Shown here: positions 24,831-33,672 of the stretch, in pieces | How the letters are laid out: each line of letters begins with the position of its first letter | Position numbering within the stretch: the first letter of the stretch is position 1 | Source: CALINB01 sp938045325 | GTDB lineage: Bacteria; Pseudomonadota; Alphaproteobacteria; Rhodospirillales; CALINB01 | Assembly: GCA_038114465.1 (NCBI GenBank) | Contig: JAYNQW010000010.1 | Location: 1 to 64,000 of the forward strand | DNA length: 64,000 nt | Direction: 5' to 3' | The notes under the pieces: generated by a model | The model's database searches: none | Seen by the model: the letters and a program-made list of their open reading frames with translations, nothing else | Told to the model about the DNA's origin: nothing | Position numbers and translations under genes: made by a program

Positions 24831-25283
24831 ATGATACGCGTACAAGAAAACGACTTCGATACTGGTGCCGAACTTAAAAATCTTGTGGGCCGCAATTACA
24901 AAGTCGGTGGGCTGTGTTCGTTTGTCGGTTTGGTTCGAGATTTTGCCGGTAGCGATACTGTTGGCGGGATGACGCTCGAACATTATCCCGCCATGACGGA
25001 AAAGGAATTGCAAAAAATTGATGCCGAAGCGAATAAGCGATGGCCTCTTGAAGCCTCTTTAATCATTCACCGGTATGGCCGACTAGAACCCGGCGATCAA
25101 ATTGTCCTCGTTGCAACGGCATCCGCCCACAGGCAAGATGCTTTTGATTCATGTCAATTTTTAATCGATTGGCTAAAAACACAAGCACCGTTTTGGAAGT
25201 TAGAAGAAACAAACGCAGGCTCTCAATGGGTTGCTGCCCGGGACTCCGACTATCAACGCGCACAACGCTGGGAAAAGAAGTAG
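24831..25283 (+). CDS. moaE: Molybdopterin synthase catalytic subunit MoaE
   Basis: MoaE transfers two sulfurs from MoaD to precursor Z. Family motifs are GGLCSFVGLVRDFAG, LEHYPAMTEKEL, IIHRYGRLEPGDQIVLVATASAHR and FWKLEETNAGSQWV (catalytic Lys region). Length 150 is standard. It completes mobB-moeA-moaD-moaE. moaA, moaB and moaC are not in the window. Confidence 0.96.
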   Translation: MIRVQENDFDTGAELKNLVGRNYKVGGLCSFVGLVRDFAGSDTVGGMTLEHYPAMTEKELQKIDAEANKRWPLEASLIIHRYGRLEPGDQIVLVATASAHRQDAFDSCQFLIDWLKTQAPFWKLEETNAGSQWVAARDSDYQRAQRWEKK

Positions 25284-25322
25284 GCGTTCAAAATAATTTG
25301 CCTGAAACGGTTTGGAGAAACT

Positions 25323-26147
25323 ATGAGCGACGATAACAACGAGCCAACGCCTGCATATTTGAATGCAAAATTTGTGACCAGCCGGGATGGCCGGCCATTG
25401 CGTATTCTTTCGGAATATTTGGAGCCGGCGGCCCGATTTGAGCGCTACGAAATTAGCGATACAATTGTATTTTACGGTTCGGCCCGCATTCTATCCGCCG
25501 AGCAGGCTGAAAAAAATCTGACCGCCGTTAAAGCCAAAGGGGAAGACACAGCCGTTGCTGAACAGGCATTGGCTTTATCTCGCTATTATGAAGATGCCCG
25601 GGAGTTGGCCCGGCGGCTGACTGTGTGGTCAAAAAACCTAGAAGGCACAGAGCGGCGTTTTGTGATCTGCACCGGCGGCGGCCCGGGAATTATGGAGGCG
25701 GCCAACAGAGGGGCCTCCGATGCCCAAGGTATGAATGCCGGCTTGAATATTCAGTTGCCGTTTGAGCAGCATGAAAATCCATACATCACCCGCGAGCTGA
25801 CTTTTGAGTTTAATTACTTCTTTATGCGGAAATTTTGGTTCATGTATTTGGCAAAGGCGCTCGTGATCTTTCCGGGCGGGTTCGGCACCCTTGATGAACT
25901 TTTTGAAGCTTTGACGCTCGAAACGACTGGTAAACTCCGTAAAAGAATGCCGGTTGTTTTGTATGGGACCGATTATTGGGACAAGGTATTTAACCTCGAT
26001 GCACTCGTTGAATTTGGTACGATAACGCAGGATGATCTTGATGTTATCCACAAGACTAATTCAATCGACGATGCCTTTGAGCATATTACGCGCGAATTAA
26101 CTGAGCTCTTCATCGAAGAGCCGGGCGGTCGTAATGAGCTTGTTTAA
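25323..26147 (+). CDS. LOG-family protein (TIGR00730-type Rossmann fold)
   Basis: The protein has FVICTGGGPGIMEAANRGA and the nucleotide-binding PGGFGTLDELFEALT, the signature of the LOG (lysine decarboxylase-like) family. Members tested are cytokinin riboside 5'-monophosphate phosphoribohydrolases or purine nucleotide N-glycosidases, not lysine decarboxylases. Length 274 puts it with the longer bacterial type that has a ~70-residue N-terminal extension. It follows moaE at 39 bp. It converges on ilvE with a 15-bp gap. Confidence 0.9.
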   Translation: MSDDNNEPTPAYLNAKFVTSRDGRPLRILSEYLEPAARFERYEISDTIVFYGSARILSAEQAEKNLTAVKAKGEDTAVAEQALALSRYYEDARELARRLTVWSKNLEGTERRFVICTGGGPGIMEAANRGASDAQGMNAGLNIQLPFEQHENPYITRELTFEFNYFFMRKFWFMYLAKALVIFPGGFGTLDELFEALTLETTGKLRKRMPVVLYGTDYWDKVFNLDALVEFGTITQDDLDVIHKTNSIDDAFEHITRELTELFIEEPGGRNELV

Positions 26148-26162
26148 ATTGTTTATGGAGCG

Positions 26163-27065
26163 TTATGCCGCGCTGACGGTATCAGCCGGTGATTTGCCGA
26201 CTTCTTTATCGTAATCGGCCATCAACGTTTGGCTGATTTCGCCAACGGTAAAATGATGGTCATCAATTTGACCCACGGGCGTAATTTCCGCTGCCGTTCC
26301 CGTAACGAATACCTCCGTCGCTTTTGCAAGTTCTTCGGGCATGATATCGCGTTCGATAACCTCGATACCGCGATTTTTTGCCAGGCCGATAACGGTTTGC
26401 CGTGTGATTCCGTCGAGGAAACAATCCGGTACGGGGGTATGGAGTTTGCCGTCACCGAAAACAATGAAAATATTGGCGCCGGTCGATTCAGCGACACGGC
26501 CCTTCCAATCAAGAAACAAGGCATCGTCCCAGCCCTCTTGCTCGACAGCATGTTTGGACAAGGTGCAAATCATATAAAGGCCGGCTGCTTTTGCCATGAC
26601 GGGTGCGGTTGCCGGATCCGGGCGGCGCCAGGGGCCGGTTTTTAAACGGATGCCCTTCATGCGGGCTTCCGGTGAAAAATATGACGGCCATGACCAAGCA
26701 GCGATGGCGATATGAATTTTAGTTTGCTGCGCTGACACCCCCATCATCTCGCTGCCGCGCCAGGCAATAGGCCGGACGTATCCGTCGACGATTCCATTGT
26801 CCTTGCAGACGGCTTCGCTCGCGTCATTAATTTCCTTTACAGAAAATGGCATATCAAAACCGAAAATTTTGCCGGAGGCAAAAAGCCGTTCGGTATGTTC
26901 ATTAAGTTTGTAAATTTTTCCACCGTAAACGCGCTCGCCTTCGAAAACGGCCGAGGCATAGTGCAGGGCATGACTCAGAACATGCAGCTTGGCGTCTCGC
27001 CAAGGGATGAGTTTTCCGTCAAACCAAATGGTACCGTCGCGATCGTCAAAAGGGGCCGTCAACAT
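26163..27065 (-). CDS. ilvE: Branched-chain amino-acid aminotransferase
   Basis: This class-IV PLP transaminase catalyses the last step of Leu/Ile/Val synthesis. Visible motifs are DGTIWFDGKLIPWRDAK, the PLP-Lys region APVMAKAAGLYMI, and the class-IV signature RVAESTGANIFIVFGDGKLHTP ... CFLDGITRQTVIGLA. Length 300 fits. The gene faces away from the response-regulator gene across about 100-160 bp. A D-amino-acid transaminase or ADC lyase is less likely given the length and the GTAAEITPVGQID segment. Confidence 0.93.
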   Translation of the reverse strand: MLTAPFDDRDGTIWFDGKLIPWRDAKLHVLSHALHYASAVFEGERVYGGKIYKLNEHTERLFASGKIFGFDMPFSVKEINDASEAVCKDNGIVDGYVRPIAWRGSEMMGVSAQQTKIHIAIAAWSWPSYFSPEARMKGIRLKTGPWRRPDPATAPVMAKAAGLYMICTLSKHAVEQEGWDDALFLDWKGRVAESTGANIFIVFGDGKLHTPVPDCFLDGITRQTVIGLAKNRGIEVIERDIMPEELAKATEVFVTGTAAEITPVGQIDDHHFTVGEISQTLMADYDKEVGKSPADTVSAA

Positions 27066-27223
27066 CGGCTCGATATTCCTTTAAGCCTTAATTTTGCACG
27101 AAAATTCGATGCTTTGGGTAGCAGTCTTAGGCGAATCAGTCAATAAATGGTGCCGAGATATTCCGTATGACGGCGACGGCGAGGGATCAGGACATCCGAA
27201 TTCAGGCACGGTATAATCCGGAT

Positions 27224-27907
27224 ATGGATCAAGAAATGGCACATATTCTCGTCGTCGATGACGATGCGCGGCTGCGCGATTTACTGGCTAAATTTCTTCA
27301 GGAACATGGGTTTCTGGTGACAGCTGCAAAGGATGCCGGGGACGCCCGCACGCGGCTTGGCGTTTTGTCATTTGATTTGATCGTCCTTGATTTGATGATG
27401 CCGGGTGAAAGCGGTTTGGAATTCGCAGCCGATTTAAGAGGCAAGAGCGATGTCCCAATTTTGATGCTTACCGCCATGGGCGAGCCTGAGGATCGAGTTG
27501 CGGGATTGGAGCAAGGCGCGGATGATTATTTGGTTAAGCCCTTCGAGCCGAGAGAGTTGTTGCTGCGCATCAATAATATTTTAAAACGGTCCCCCGCACC
27601 TGAGGGGATGCCGGTACAAATTCAATTGGGGGCAACCGTTTTTGATATGGAGCGTGTTGAACTGTCCCGGGATGGTGAACGAATTCATTTAACCGATATT
27701 GAGGCAGCATTATTGAAAGTTTTGGCATCGCGTCCCGGTGTCGTCCTCAGCAGGGAGGAACTCAGCGAATTTACAGGCACACGGGGCGGCGGCCGGGCGG
27801 TTGACGTTCAAGTAACCCGTCTTCGACGGAAAATTGAAGAAGACGTTAAGCTCCCCCGGTATTTACAAACCGTACGCGGTAAAGGGTATGTCTTGCGCCC
27901 CGATTAA
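27224..27907 (+). CDS. OmpR-family response regulator
   Basis: The receiver domain starts MAHILVVDDDARLRDLL with the phospho-acceptor Asp in LIVLDLMMPG and the conserved Lys in LVKPFEP. A winged-helix DNA-binding domain follows (LTDIEAALLKVLASRPGVVLSREEL ... VDVQVTRLRRKIEED ... VRGKGYVLRPD). An in-frame ATG at 27167 would add 19 residues outside the domain; I preferred 27224 because the receiver begins there. Neither start has a clear ribosome site. The histidine-kinase gene follows after 29 bp and is its likely partner. Confidence 0.93.
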   Translation: MDQEMAHILVVDDDARLRDLLAKFLQEHGFLVTAAKDAGDARTRLGVLSFDLIVLDLMMPGESGLEFAADLRGKSDVPILMLTAMGEPEDRVAGLEQGADDYLVKPFEPRELLLRINNILKRSPAPEGMPVQIQLGATVFDMERVELSRDGERIHLTDIEAALLKVLASRPGVVLSREELSEFTGTRGGGRAVDVQVTRLRRKIEEDVKLPRYLQTVRGKGYVLRPD

Positions 27908-27936
27908 TATAATAGGTGTAGGGCTGGAATATATTT

Positions 27937-29247
27937 ATGGTTTCAATCAAACAATTTTTACCACGTAGTTTATTAGGGCGTTCGCTATTAATTATTGTGA
28001 CGCCGTTGGTGTTGCTGCAAGTCGTCTCGGCACTCATCTTTTTTGAAAGTCACTGGGATAAAGTCAGTTTGCGTTTAGCGCGAAGCGTTGCCGGCGATAC
28101 GGTATCGTTAATTGAATTATTGCAGCGAAGCCCATCGCCTGACGAAAAAAGTAAATATATAGAGTTATGGTCTGCCCATAAATCGATTACGGCAAGTTTG
28201 CTGAAAGACGAAATATTGCCGAATGCACCCTCCAAGGGCAGCGGCATGATGGAATCGATACTAAAAAAATCATTGAGTGAATCATTGAGCCAACCATTTC
28301 GAATCGATACAGAAAAGTTAGATCGGCATGTTATTGTTCAAGTGCAATTACCCAAAAGCATATTGCAGTTAATTATATCTAGAAAACGCCTTTTCAGTTC
28401 AACAACCTATGTATTCGTTATTTGGATGATTGGTACATCACTTATTCTATTTGGGGTTGCGACAATCTTTATGCGGAACCAAGTGAAGCCAATTAGGCGG
28501 CTAGCCGTTGCCGCCGACAATTTTGGCAAAGGCCGGAATGTATCCCAATTTAAGCCTGAGGGTGCGCGAGAAGTACGACAAGCCGCATCCGCATTTCTGG
28601 CTATGCGTGAACGTATTATGCGGCAAATTTCACAACGAACAGAAATGTTGGCTGGCGTTTCGCATGATTTAAGAACGCCCTTAACCCGCATGAAGCTTCA
28701 ATTGGCCATGTTAAAGAAAATGGACGGAGTCGATGATCTCAGCAATGATGTCGAAGAGATGGAGCATATGCTTGAAGGCTATCTTGCTTTCGCCCGGGGA
28801 GAAGGAACTGAAACGCCGCGGCCCTCAAATGTTGGCGAAATTCTTAATGATGTGGTTGCGCAGGCTCATCGCAAAAAAGGTGCGGTCGACCTTCATACTG
28901 AGGGGGCGTTAGTCGTACCGTTGCGGCCGCAGGCTTTTAAACGGTGTATGACGAATTTAATCGATAACGCTATTCGTTATGCGAACCATATTTCTGTTCG
29001 TGCCGGCATTCGAGATGAGTTTATAGAGATAACCGTTGATGACGATGGCCCTGGTATTCCTGAAGATCAACGCGAAGAGGTTTTTAAGTCTTTTTACCGG
29101 ATTGACCCTTCCCGTAATCCGGAGACCGGTGGCGTTGGGCTTGGACTGACAATTGCTCGTGATGTTGTCCGGAGCCACGGGGGCGATATTGTCCTGAGCA
29201 CGTCCCCGTTGAAGGGGTTGCGCGCCCGGGTTCGCCTCCCGCTTTAA
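27937..29247 (+). CDS. EnvZ-like sensor histidine kinase
   Basis: Two membrane segments (about residues 16-36 and 155-178) flank a ~115-residue periplasmic sensor region. A HAMP linker follows, then the H-box VSHDLRTPLTRMKLQ (H243), N-box NLIDNAIRYA, and G-boxes DDGPGIPED and GGVGLGLTIA. It should phosphorylate the adjacent OmpR-type regulator. The sensed signal is unknown; the periplasmic part is Ser/Lys-rich with no recognised ligand domain. It converges on the enolase-superfamily gene with a 12-bp gap. Confidence 0.94.
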   Translation: MVSIKQFLPRSLLGRSLLIIVTPLVLLQVVSALIFFESHWDKVSLRLARSVAGDTVSLIELLQRSPSPDEKSKYIELWSAHKSITASLLKDEILPNAPSKGSGMMESILKKSLSESLSQPFRIDTEKLDRHVIVQVQLPKSILQLIISRKRLFSSTTYVFVIWMIGTSLILFGVATIFMRNQVKPIRRLAVAADNFGKGRNVSQFKPEGAREVRQAASAFLAMRERIMRQISQRTEMLAGVSHDLRTPLTRMKLQLAMLKKMDGVDDLSNDVEEMEHMLEGYLAFARGEGTETPRPSNVGEILNDVVAQAHRKKGAVDLHTEGALVVPLRPQAFKRCMTNLIDNAIRYANHISVRAGIRDEFIEITVDDDGPGIPEDQREEVFKSFYRIDPSRNPETGGVGLGLTIARDVVRSHGGDIVLSTSPLKGLRARVRLPL

Positions 29248-29259
29248 GCAGTCCACCGC

Positions 29260-30432
29260 TTATTTTCGCTGCGAAAGGTTTTTGATAACGTCTTCATCGA
29301 CTGTTAAGCCGAGCCCTGGTGTGTCAGGCATGACAAATTGATTTTTTTCGATCTTAACACCGCCTTCGGCAACCGGTTTGTCTTTAATGCGTAATTGATA
29401 ATCCATTCCCGGATCACAGGCTGCAAGACGGACGCAAGCGTGAAGGTGACCTGTTGCGGTATCGAGCAAATGCGACCCTTGTGTCCAATCGATACGGACA
29501 GGAATATTGGCTGCCTCGGAAACCCTAATCATTTGCATCGCTTTATAGAAACCGCCGCATTTGCCCAGTTTAAAGCTGGTCATATCCGCGACACGCCGAG
29601 ATACAATATCGATAATCGACGGTAAATGCTGCAACGCTTCATCGGCAATGACTTTTTGTGGGATTGCCCGCGTAATTTGTTCCAGACCGACAATGTCGTG
29701 ATACATCACAGGTTGCTCAATGGCGAGATTTGGCGTTGTCGGAAATCGCCGATGCATAAGTTCAATCGTATCTTGTGCTGTGCCCCAGCCTTGATTGGGG
29801 TCCGCCATAATCAGACAGTCTTGCGGGACAACATCGAGAATGGCTTCGAGACGGTCTGCATCGGCATCAAGCGATTCTTTGTGGCCCGTCATTTTTGGTT
29901 CGAAACATGTATAACCCCGTTCCATATGTTCTTTACACATCTCAGCCATGACTTCAGGTTCGGCCCGGGGCATCGTGCCCATCAATCCAAAACGGGTTTG
30001 GAAATAACCGCCGGCCAAGAGTTTATAAATTGGCTGTCCGGTTGCTTTGCCCATGATGTCGTGAACGGCGATATCAAGGGCAGAGCGTGCGCCGGCATTG
30101 GCTTGGAGGAACATATGATCCCATTCAGCATGAAAGGCGCCGATTTCGAACGGGTCTCTGCCGATGATCATGCCGGCAAATAATTGAATGGTTGAAACCA
30201 GCCCCGCTTGCGTCTCGCTCGTTACTGGATGGGCAGTTGCCTCGCCCCAACCGACGATGCCTTCGTCGGTATGCATTTTGACAAAGACATTTTCTTTGTA
30301 ATCGATGTCAGCAAACCAGCCTTCTCTTGAATGTACGGAATCGCCTGCTTTTTTCCCTGAACCAAACAACTTGTTGTAGGCATCGGTGACTTCGTACCAA
30401 ACCGGAATGACTTCGACTTGCGTAATTTTCAT
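29260..30432 (-). CDS. Mandelate racemase/muconate lactonizing enzyme family protein
   Basis: This 390-residue enolase-superfamily enzyme has an N-terminal capping domain (MKITQVEVIPVWYEVTDAYN) and a (beta/alpha)7-beta barrel. Mg ligands are visible in LIMADPNQGW, LAIEQPV and VIADEALQ. The base Lys lies in CFEPKMTG (a variant of KxK) and a second Lys in SFKLGKCGG, the arrangement of the MLE subgroup. Possible reactions include dehydration, racemisation or cycloisomerisation of a carboxylate; none can be chosen. It diverges from the citrate-synthase-like gene, suggesting shared regulation. Confidence 0.87.
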   Translation of the reverse strand: MKITQVEVIPVWYEVTDAYNKLFGSGKKAGDSVHSREGWFADIDYKENVFVKMHTDEGIVGWGEATAHPVTSETQAGLVSTIQLFAGMIIGRDPFEIGAFHAEWDHMFLQANAGARSALDIAVHDIMGKATGQPIYKLLAGGYFQTRFGLMGTMPRAEPEVMAEMCKEHMERGYTCFEPKMTGHKESLDADADRLEAILDVVPQDCLIMADPNQGWGTAQDTIELMHRRFPTTPNLAIEQPVMYHDIVGLEQITRAIPQKVIADEALQHLPSIIDIVSRRVADMTSFKLGKCGGFYKAMQMIRVSEAANIPVRIDWTQGSHLLDTATGHLHACVRLAACDPGMDYQLRIKDKPVAEGGVKIEKNQFVMPDTPGLGLTVDEDVIKNLSQRK

Positions 30433-30560
30433 TTCTTCCTCCCATTTTCGGCGGGATTGTGACGCCTAGAGGCTTGCTTGACAATCCCCAAGCGGTTTGC
30501 AAGATGGGGCCGCTATTCAACTCAATATTACCGATCATATTATCGGCAGGAGCGCATGTG

Positions 30561-31682
30561 ATGAATTCCGGCATTGCCAAGGGGTTAGCGGGTGTCGTCG
30601 TCGATGAGACAAATATTTGTCAAATCAATAAAGACGACAACTTACTCTATTATTACGGTTATGAGATCAAGGATCTGACCGAACATGCGTCCTATGAAGA
30701 AGTCTCTTATTTATTAGCTCATGGCGAGTTACCGACGGCGTCGCAACTCGAAGCATACCGAGCCGAGCTCGCCAAAGGCCGGATCTTGCCGGATGCTTTG
30801 AAGCAGGTTCTTGAGCAATTGCCTGCTGAATCAGATCCGATGGACGTGTTAAGAACTGGTTGTTCCGTTCTCGGCAGTTTGGCGCCGGAAACAGAAGCAA
30901 ATGACCAGTTCGCGATTGGGGCAAAACTATCGAATTATTTTTGTTCAATACTGCTTTATTGGCATCATTTTCATCAATCAGGCGAGCGGATTGATACGGA
31001 AACCGGAGAAAGCAGCGTCGCCGGGCATTTTTTGCATTTGTTAAACCGGGAGAAGCCGGATGAAACGCTCCGCCGGGCCATGGATGTTTCGCTCATTATT
31101 TATGCCGAGCATGATTTTAACGCCTCCACCTATGCAGCACGAATAGCGGCTTCGACGCTATCAGATATTTATTCGTGCTTTACGTCCGCCATCGGGACCC
31201 TGAGAGGGCCGTGGCATGGGGGTGCCAATGCCGCCGTGATGCGCACCCTTGAAAAATACAAAACAGCGGATGAAGCGGAAGCGGCCGTGCTCGATATGTT
31301 TGCCAATAAAAAACGCGTTATTGGGTTCGGGCAACGCGTTTATTCAACTGCAGACCCCCGCAATGCCATCAATAAAAAATGGGCTAAAGCGCTGACAGAT
31401 GCCGCCGGCGACACGGTTTTGTATCCCGTTGCCGAACGTATCGAAGAGGTGGTTTGGCGGGAGAAAAAAATATTTGCCAATCTGGATTACTATACGGCGG
31501 TGATTTACCATATGTGCGGGTTACCGACGCATATGTTTCCGGCTATGTTCGTGATTGCCAGGACCTGTGGTTTAATCGCACACATTGCCGAGCAGCGGGC
31601 CGACAACAAATTAATCCATCCGTTGGCAAAGTATAAAGGTCCTGAACCGAGAGCCTACGCACCGATTGCCGAACGGCAATAG
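30561..31682 (+). CDS. Citrate/2-methylcitrate synthase-like protein with His-to-Gln active-site change
   Basis: The 373-residue protein resembles PrpC/short citrate synthases: KGLAGVVVDETNIC at the start, GTLRGPWHGGANAAV in the middle and KYKGPEPRAYAPI at the end. Two catalytic residues are kept: H219 in PWHGGAN and D309 in NLDYYT. The second catalytic His, normally GFGH(R/P)VY, is Q258 (IGFGQRVYSTADPRN, codon CAA 31332-31334). ATG 30561 lies 8 nt after AGGAG; the longer frame from 30459 lacks family similarity. Carboxyltransferase genes follow. True citrate synthase activity is doubtful. Confidence 0.85.
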   Translation: MNSGIAKGLAGVVVDETNICQINKDDNLLYYYGYEIKDLTEHASYEEVSYLLAHGELPTASQLEAYRAELAKGRILPDALKQVLEQLPAESDPMDVLRTGCSVLGSLAPETEANDQFAIGAKLSNYFCSILLYWHHFHQSGERIDTETGESSVAGHFLHLLNREKPDETLRRAMDVSLIIYAEHDFNASTYAARIAASTLSDIYSCFTSAIGTLRGPWHGGANAAVMRTLEKYKTADEAEAAVLDMFANKKRVIGFGQRVYSTADPRNAINKKWAKALTDAAGDTVLYPVAERIEEVVWREKKIFANLDYYTAVIYHMCGLPTHMFPAMFVIARTCGLIAHIAEQRADNKLIHPLAKYKGPEPRAYAPIAERQ

Positions 31683-31726
31683 TACGGCGATCAATTTTTG
31701 CAGCTAAAGTAGAGGAAAAGCCGTCA

Positions 31727-33262
31727 ATGGCATTCGATGATAAAATTAAAGACCATGAAGCCCGTCGCGCCAAGGCGATGGCCATGGGCGGCCCGGAGAA
31801 AATTGAAAAAAGAAATAATGCCGGGGTTTTAAATGCGCGCACGCGAGTTGAGTATTTGCTGGATGGCGGGTCGTTCCGCGAGTCCGGTCTTTTCGGCACA
31901 TCGTATATTAAGGAAATGCGGGAGCAAACGCCGACGGACGGCAAGGTTTGCGGTTTCGGCGATATAGAAGGCAGGCCCGTTGGCGTGGTGGCCTACGATT
32001 TCACCGTTAAAGGATCGTCTTCGAGTTACACCAACAACCGTAAGATGTCTCATATTAAAGACATGGGGGCGAAGCGAGGGTTTCCTGTCGTATTCCTTAG
32101 CGAATCAACTGGTATTCGTATGCCTGATGTCATGGGTGAGGGCATGGGGTTAACGAATGAAGGAAACCGGTTTTGGCGGAAGCGGGAGTCGCCGTGGGCG
32201 TCGGCCTTGATGGGTTACGCCTTTGGTTCTGCAGCTTGGCATGCCTGCTCATCTGATTTTAATGTAATGCGTAAAGGATCGGTTATGGCTGTCGCCAGCC
32301 CGCGCATGGTGTCAAAGGCATTAAATCGAGAAGTCACTGGTGAAGAGCTTGGGGGGTGGAAAACGCACGCTGAACATTCAGGATTTGCCGACGCCGTTGC
32401 CGATAGTGATGAGGAAGCACTCGACCTTATCAAGCAGTTTCTGAGTTACCTGCCAAGCAACCAAAACGAAGAGCCGCCGGTTAAACCGGTGCCGCCGGGT
32501 TCGGATGAGGGCGGTGAAAAGATTCTCGAGTTGATGCCGGAGTCGCTCGCGAAGACGTATGATGTCCGCAAAATTATCAAAGCTTTTATCGACAAGGATA
32601 GTTTCTTTGAAATTAAAGCGCGCTATGCCCGCAGCTTAACGACAGGGCTTGCGCGTTTGGATGGCCGCACGGTTGGTTTAATTGCCAATAATCCGCAATT
32701 TAAAGGCGGTGTGATGGACGCCGATGGCTGCTGCAAGGCGACGAGCTTTATCGTGATGTGCGATTCTTACAATATTCCATTGATATTTTTGCAGGACCAG
32801 CCGGGATTCTTGATCGGTCCTGAAGCGGAACAAAACGGCGTTATTGGAAAGATCATTAACTGGATGAATGCGCTGCTGCAGGTCTCGATGCCGCGTATCA
32901 GCTTAATCCTTCGCAAGAGTTACGGCCGTGGTTTCATCAACATGGGTGCGGGCGGTATTGCCGAAGAGGTCGCCGCCTGGTGGACGGCCGATGTCAGTTT
33001 TATGGACCCCCGTTCGGCGGTCACCATCGTTCATGGTGTCGAAGAAAAGGACGATCCAGAAAAATTCAATCAATTGGTAGACGACATGCGTGATCGCGGC
33101 GGGTCCGCCTATGATCTCGCCGCTGTTTATGGCGTAAAAGAAGTCATCGATCCGCGCGAGACCCGTGCTTATTTGATCGCTATGCTAAAATATCACCGAT
33201 CCCGTCTCACGGGCGGTGTCGGTCAGCACTTGCTAAGCTGTTGGCCGACCAGTTATGTATAA
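31727..33262 (+). CDS. Acyl-CoA carboxylase beta subunit (carboxyltransferase)
   Basis: The 511-residue protein has the two crotonase-like halves of the propionyl-/methylcrotonyl-CoA carboxylase beta family: FGDIEGRPVGVVAYDFTVKGSS, GIRMPDVMGEG, then TGLARLDGRTVGLIANNP, PLIFLQDQPGFLIG and GAGGIAEEVAAWWTADVSFMDP. It moves a carboxyl group between carboxybiotin and an acyl-CoA. A stand-alone biotin carrier follows at 35 bp, but no biotin carboxylase gene is nearby. It may borrow one encoded elsewhere or act as a decarboxylase. Confidence 0.9.
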   Translation: MAFDDKIKDHEARRAKAMAMGGPEKIEKRNNAGVLNARTRVEYLLDGGSFRESGLFGTSYIKEMREQTPTDGKVCGFGDIEGRPVGVVAYDFTVKGSSSSYTNNRKMSHIKDMGAKRGFPVVFLSESTGIRMPDVMGEGMGLTNEGNRFWRKRESPWASALMGYAFGSAAWHACSSDFNVMRKGSVMAVASPRMVSKALNREVTGEELGGWKTHAEHSGFADAVADSDEEALDLIKQFLSYLPSNQNEEPPVKPVPPGSDEGGEKILELMPESLAKTYDVRKIIKAFIDKDSFFEIKARYARSLTTGLARLDGRTVGLIANNPQFKGGVMDADGCCKATSFIVMCDSYNIPLIFLQDQPGFLIGPEAEQNGVIGKIINWMNALLQVSMPRISLILRKSYGRGFINMGAGGIAEEVAAWWTADVSFMDPRSAVTIVHGVEEKDDPEKFNQLVDDMRDRGGSAYDLAAVYGVKEVIDPRETRAYLIAMLKYHRSRLTGGVGQHLLSCWPTSYV

Positions 33263-33297
33263 CCCTAGCTTATTTGATTACGCATTAAGGAGCGGCC

Positions 33298-33519
33298 ATG
33301 GCAGACGTCGATGTCAAAGTTGAAATCACCGGTTCAGTTTGGAAAATTGTGACGAAAGTCGGTGATACCGTCGAAGAAGACGACGAAATTATGATCCTTG
33401 AATCGATGAAAATGGAAATTCCCGTTTTGGCGCCGGAAGACGGGACAATTAAGGAAATCCTCGTTCAAGAAGGCGATTCTGTGGTTGAGGACCAAACTGT
33501 CGCGAAATTAGAAAATTAA
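33298..33519 (+). CDS. Small biotin/lipoyl carrier protein (BLAP-like)
   Basis: The 73-residue protein is a single biotinyl domain with K38 in ILESMKMEIPV, the modified lysine, flanked by KVGDTVEEDDEI and VQEGDSVVEDQTVAKL. The SMKM form (instead of AMKM) also occurs in the Bacillus subtilis BLAP/YngHB protein as I recall it. It should carry carboxybiotin for the adjacent carboxyltransferase. AAGGAG precedes the start. Lipoylation is unlikely with the Met-Lys-Met motif. Confidence 0.92.
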   Translation: MADVDVKVEITGSVWKIVTKVGDTVEEDDEIMILESMKMEIPVLAPEDGTIKEILVQEGDSVVEDQTVAKLEN

Positions 33520-33548
33520 TCTTATCGTGCGATCCAGAATAAATTATT

Positions 33549-33563
33549 TAAATCAATGATTTA
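33549..33563. repeat. 15-bp dyad upstream of the tct operon
   Basis: TAAATCA and TGATTTA are perfect 7-bp arms around a single A, about 120 bp before tctB in the 149-bp gap after the biotin carrier gene. Its size fits an operator for a dimeric regulator. The TetR gene at 36840-37481 is a candidate but that link is a guess. Confidence 0.45.
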
Positions 33564-33636
33564 TGCTGTTACAGCCTTTGATTCCAGGGTTGTGGCCTTT
33601 CAGGCAACGCGCTAAGGTAAGAGTTAGGGAGGCATC

Positions 33637-33672
33637 ATGATTTCATTACAATACCAAGGAAATCTATCGTGA
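33637..33672 (+). CDS. Possible 11-residue leader ORF before tctB
   Basis: ATG at 33637 follows GGGAGG (33627-33632) and encodes MISLQYQGNLS. Its stop TGA overlaps the tctB GTG start as GTGA. The strong ribosome site and exact overlap suggest translational coupling of tctB, but an 11-codon frame can occur by chance. No regulatory motif such as repeated codons is seen in the peptide. Confidence 0.3.
   Translation: MISLQYQGNLS

Noticed and set aside
30478..30506. Promoter TTGACA before the citrate-synthase-like gene
   Set aside because: The -35 is perfect but no acceptable -10 lies at 16-18 bp, so it was not called.
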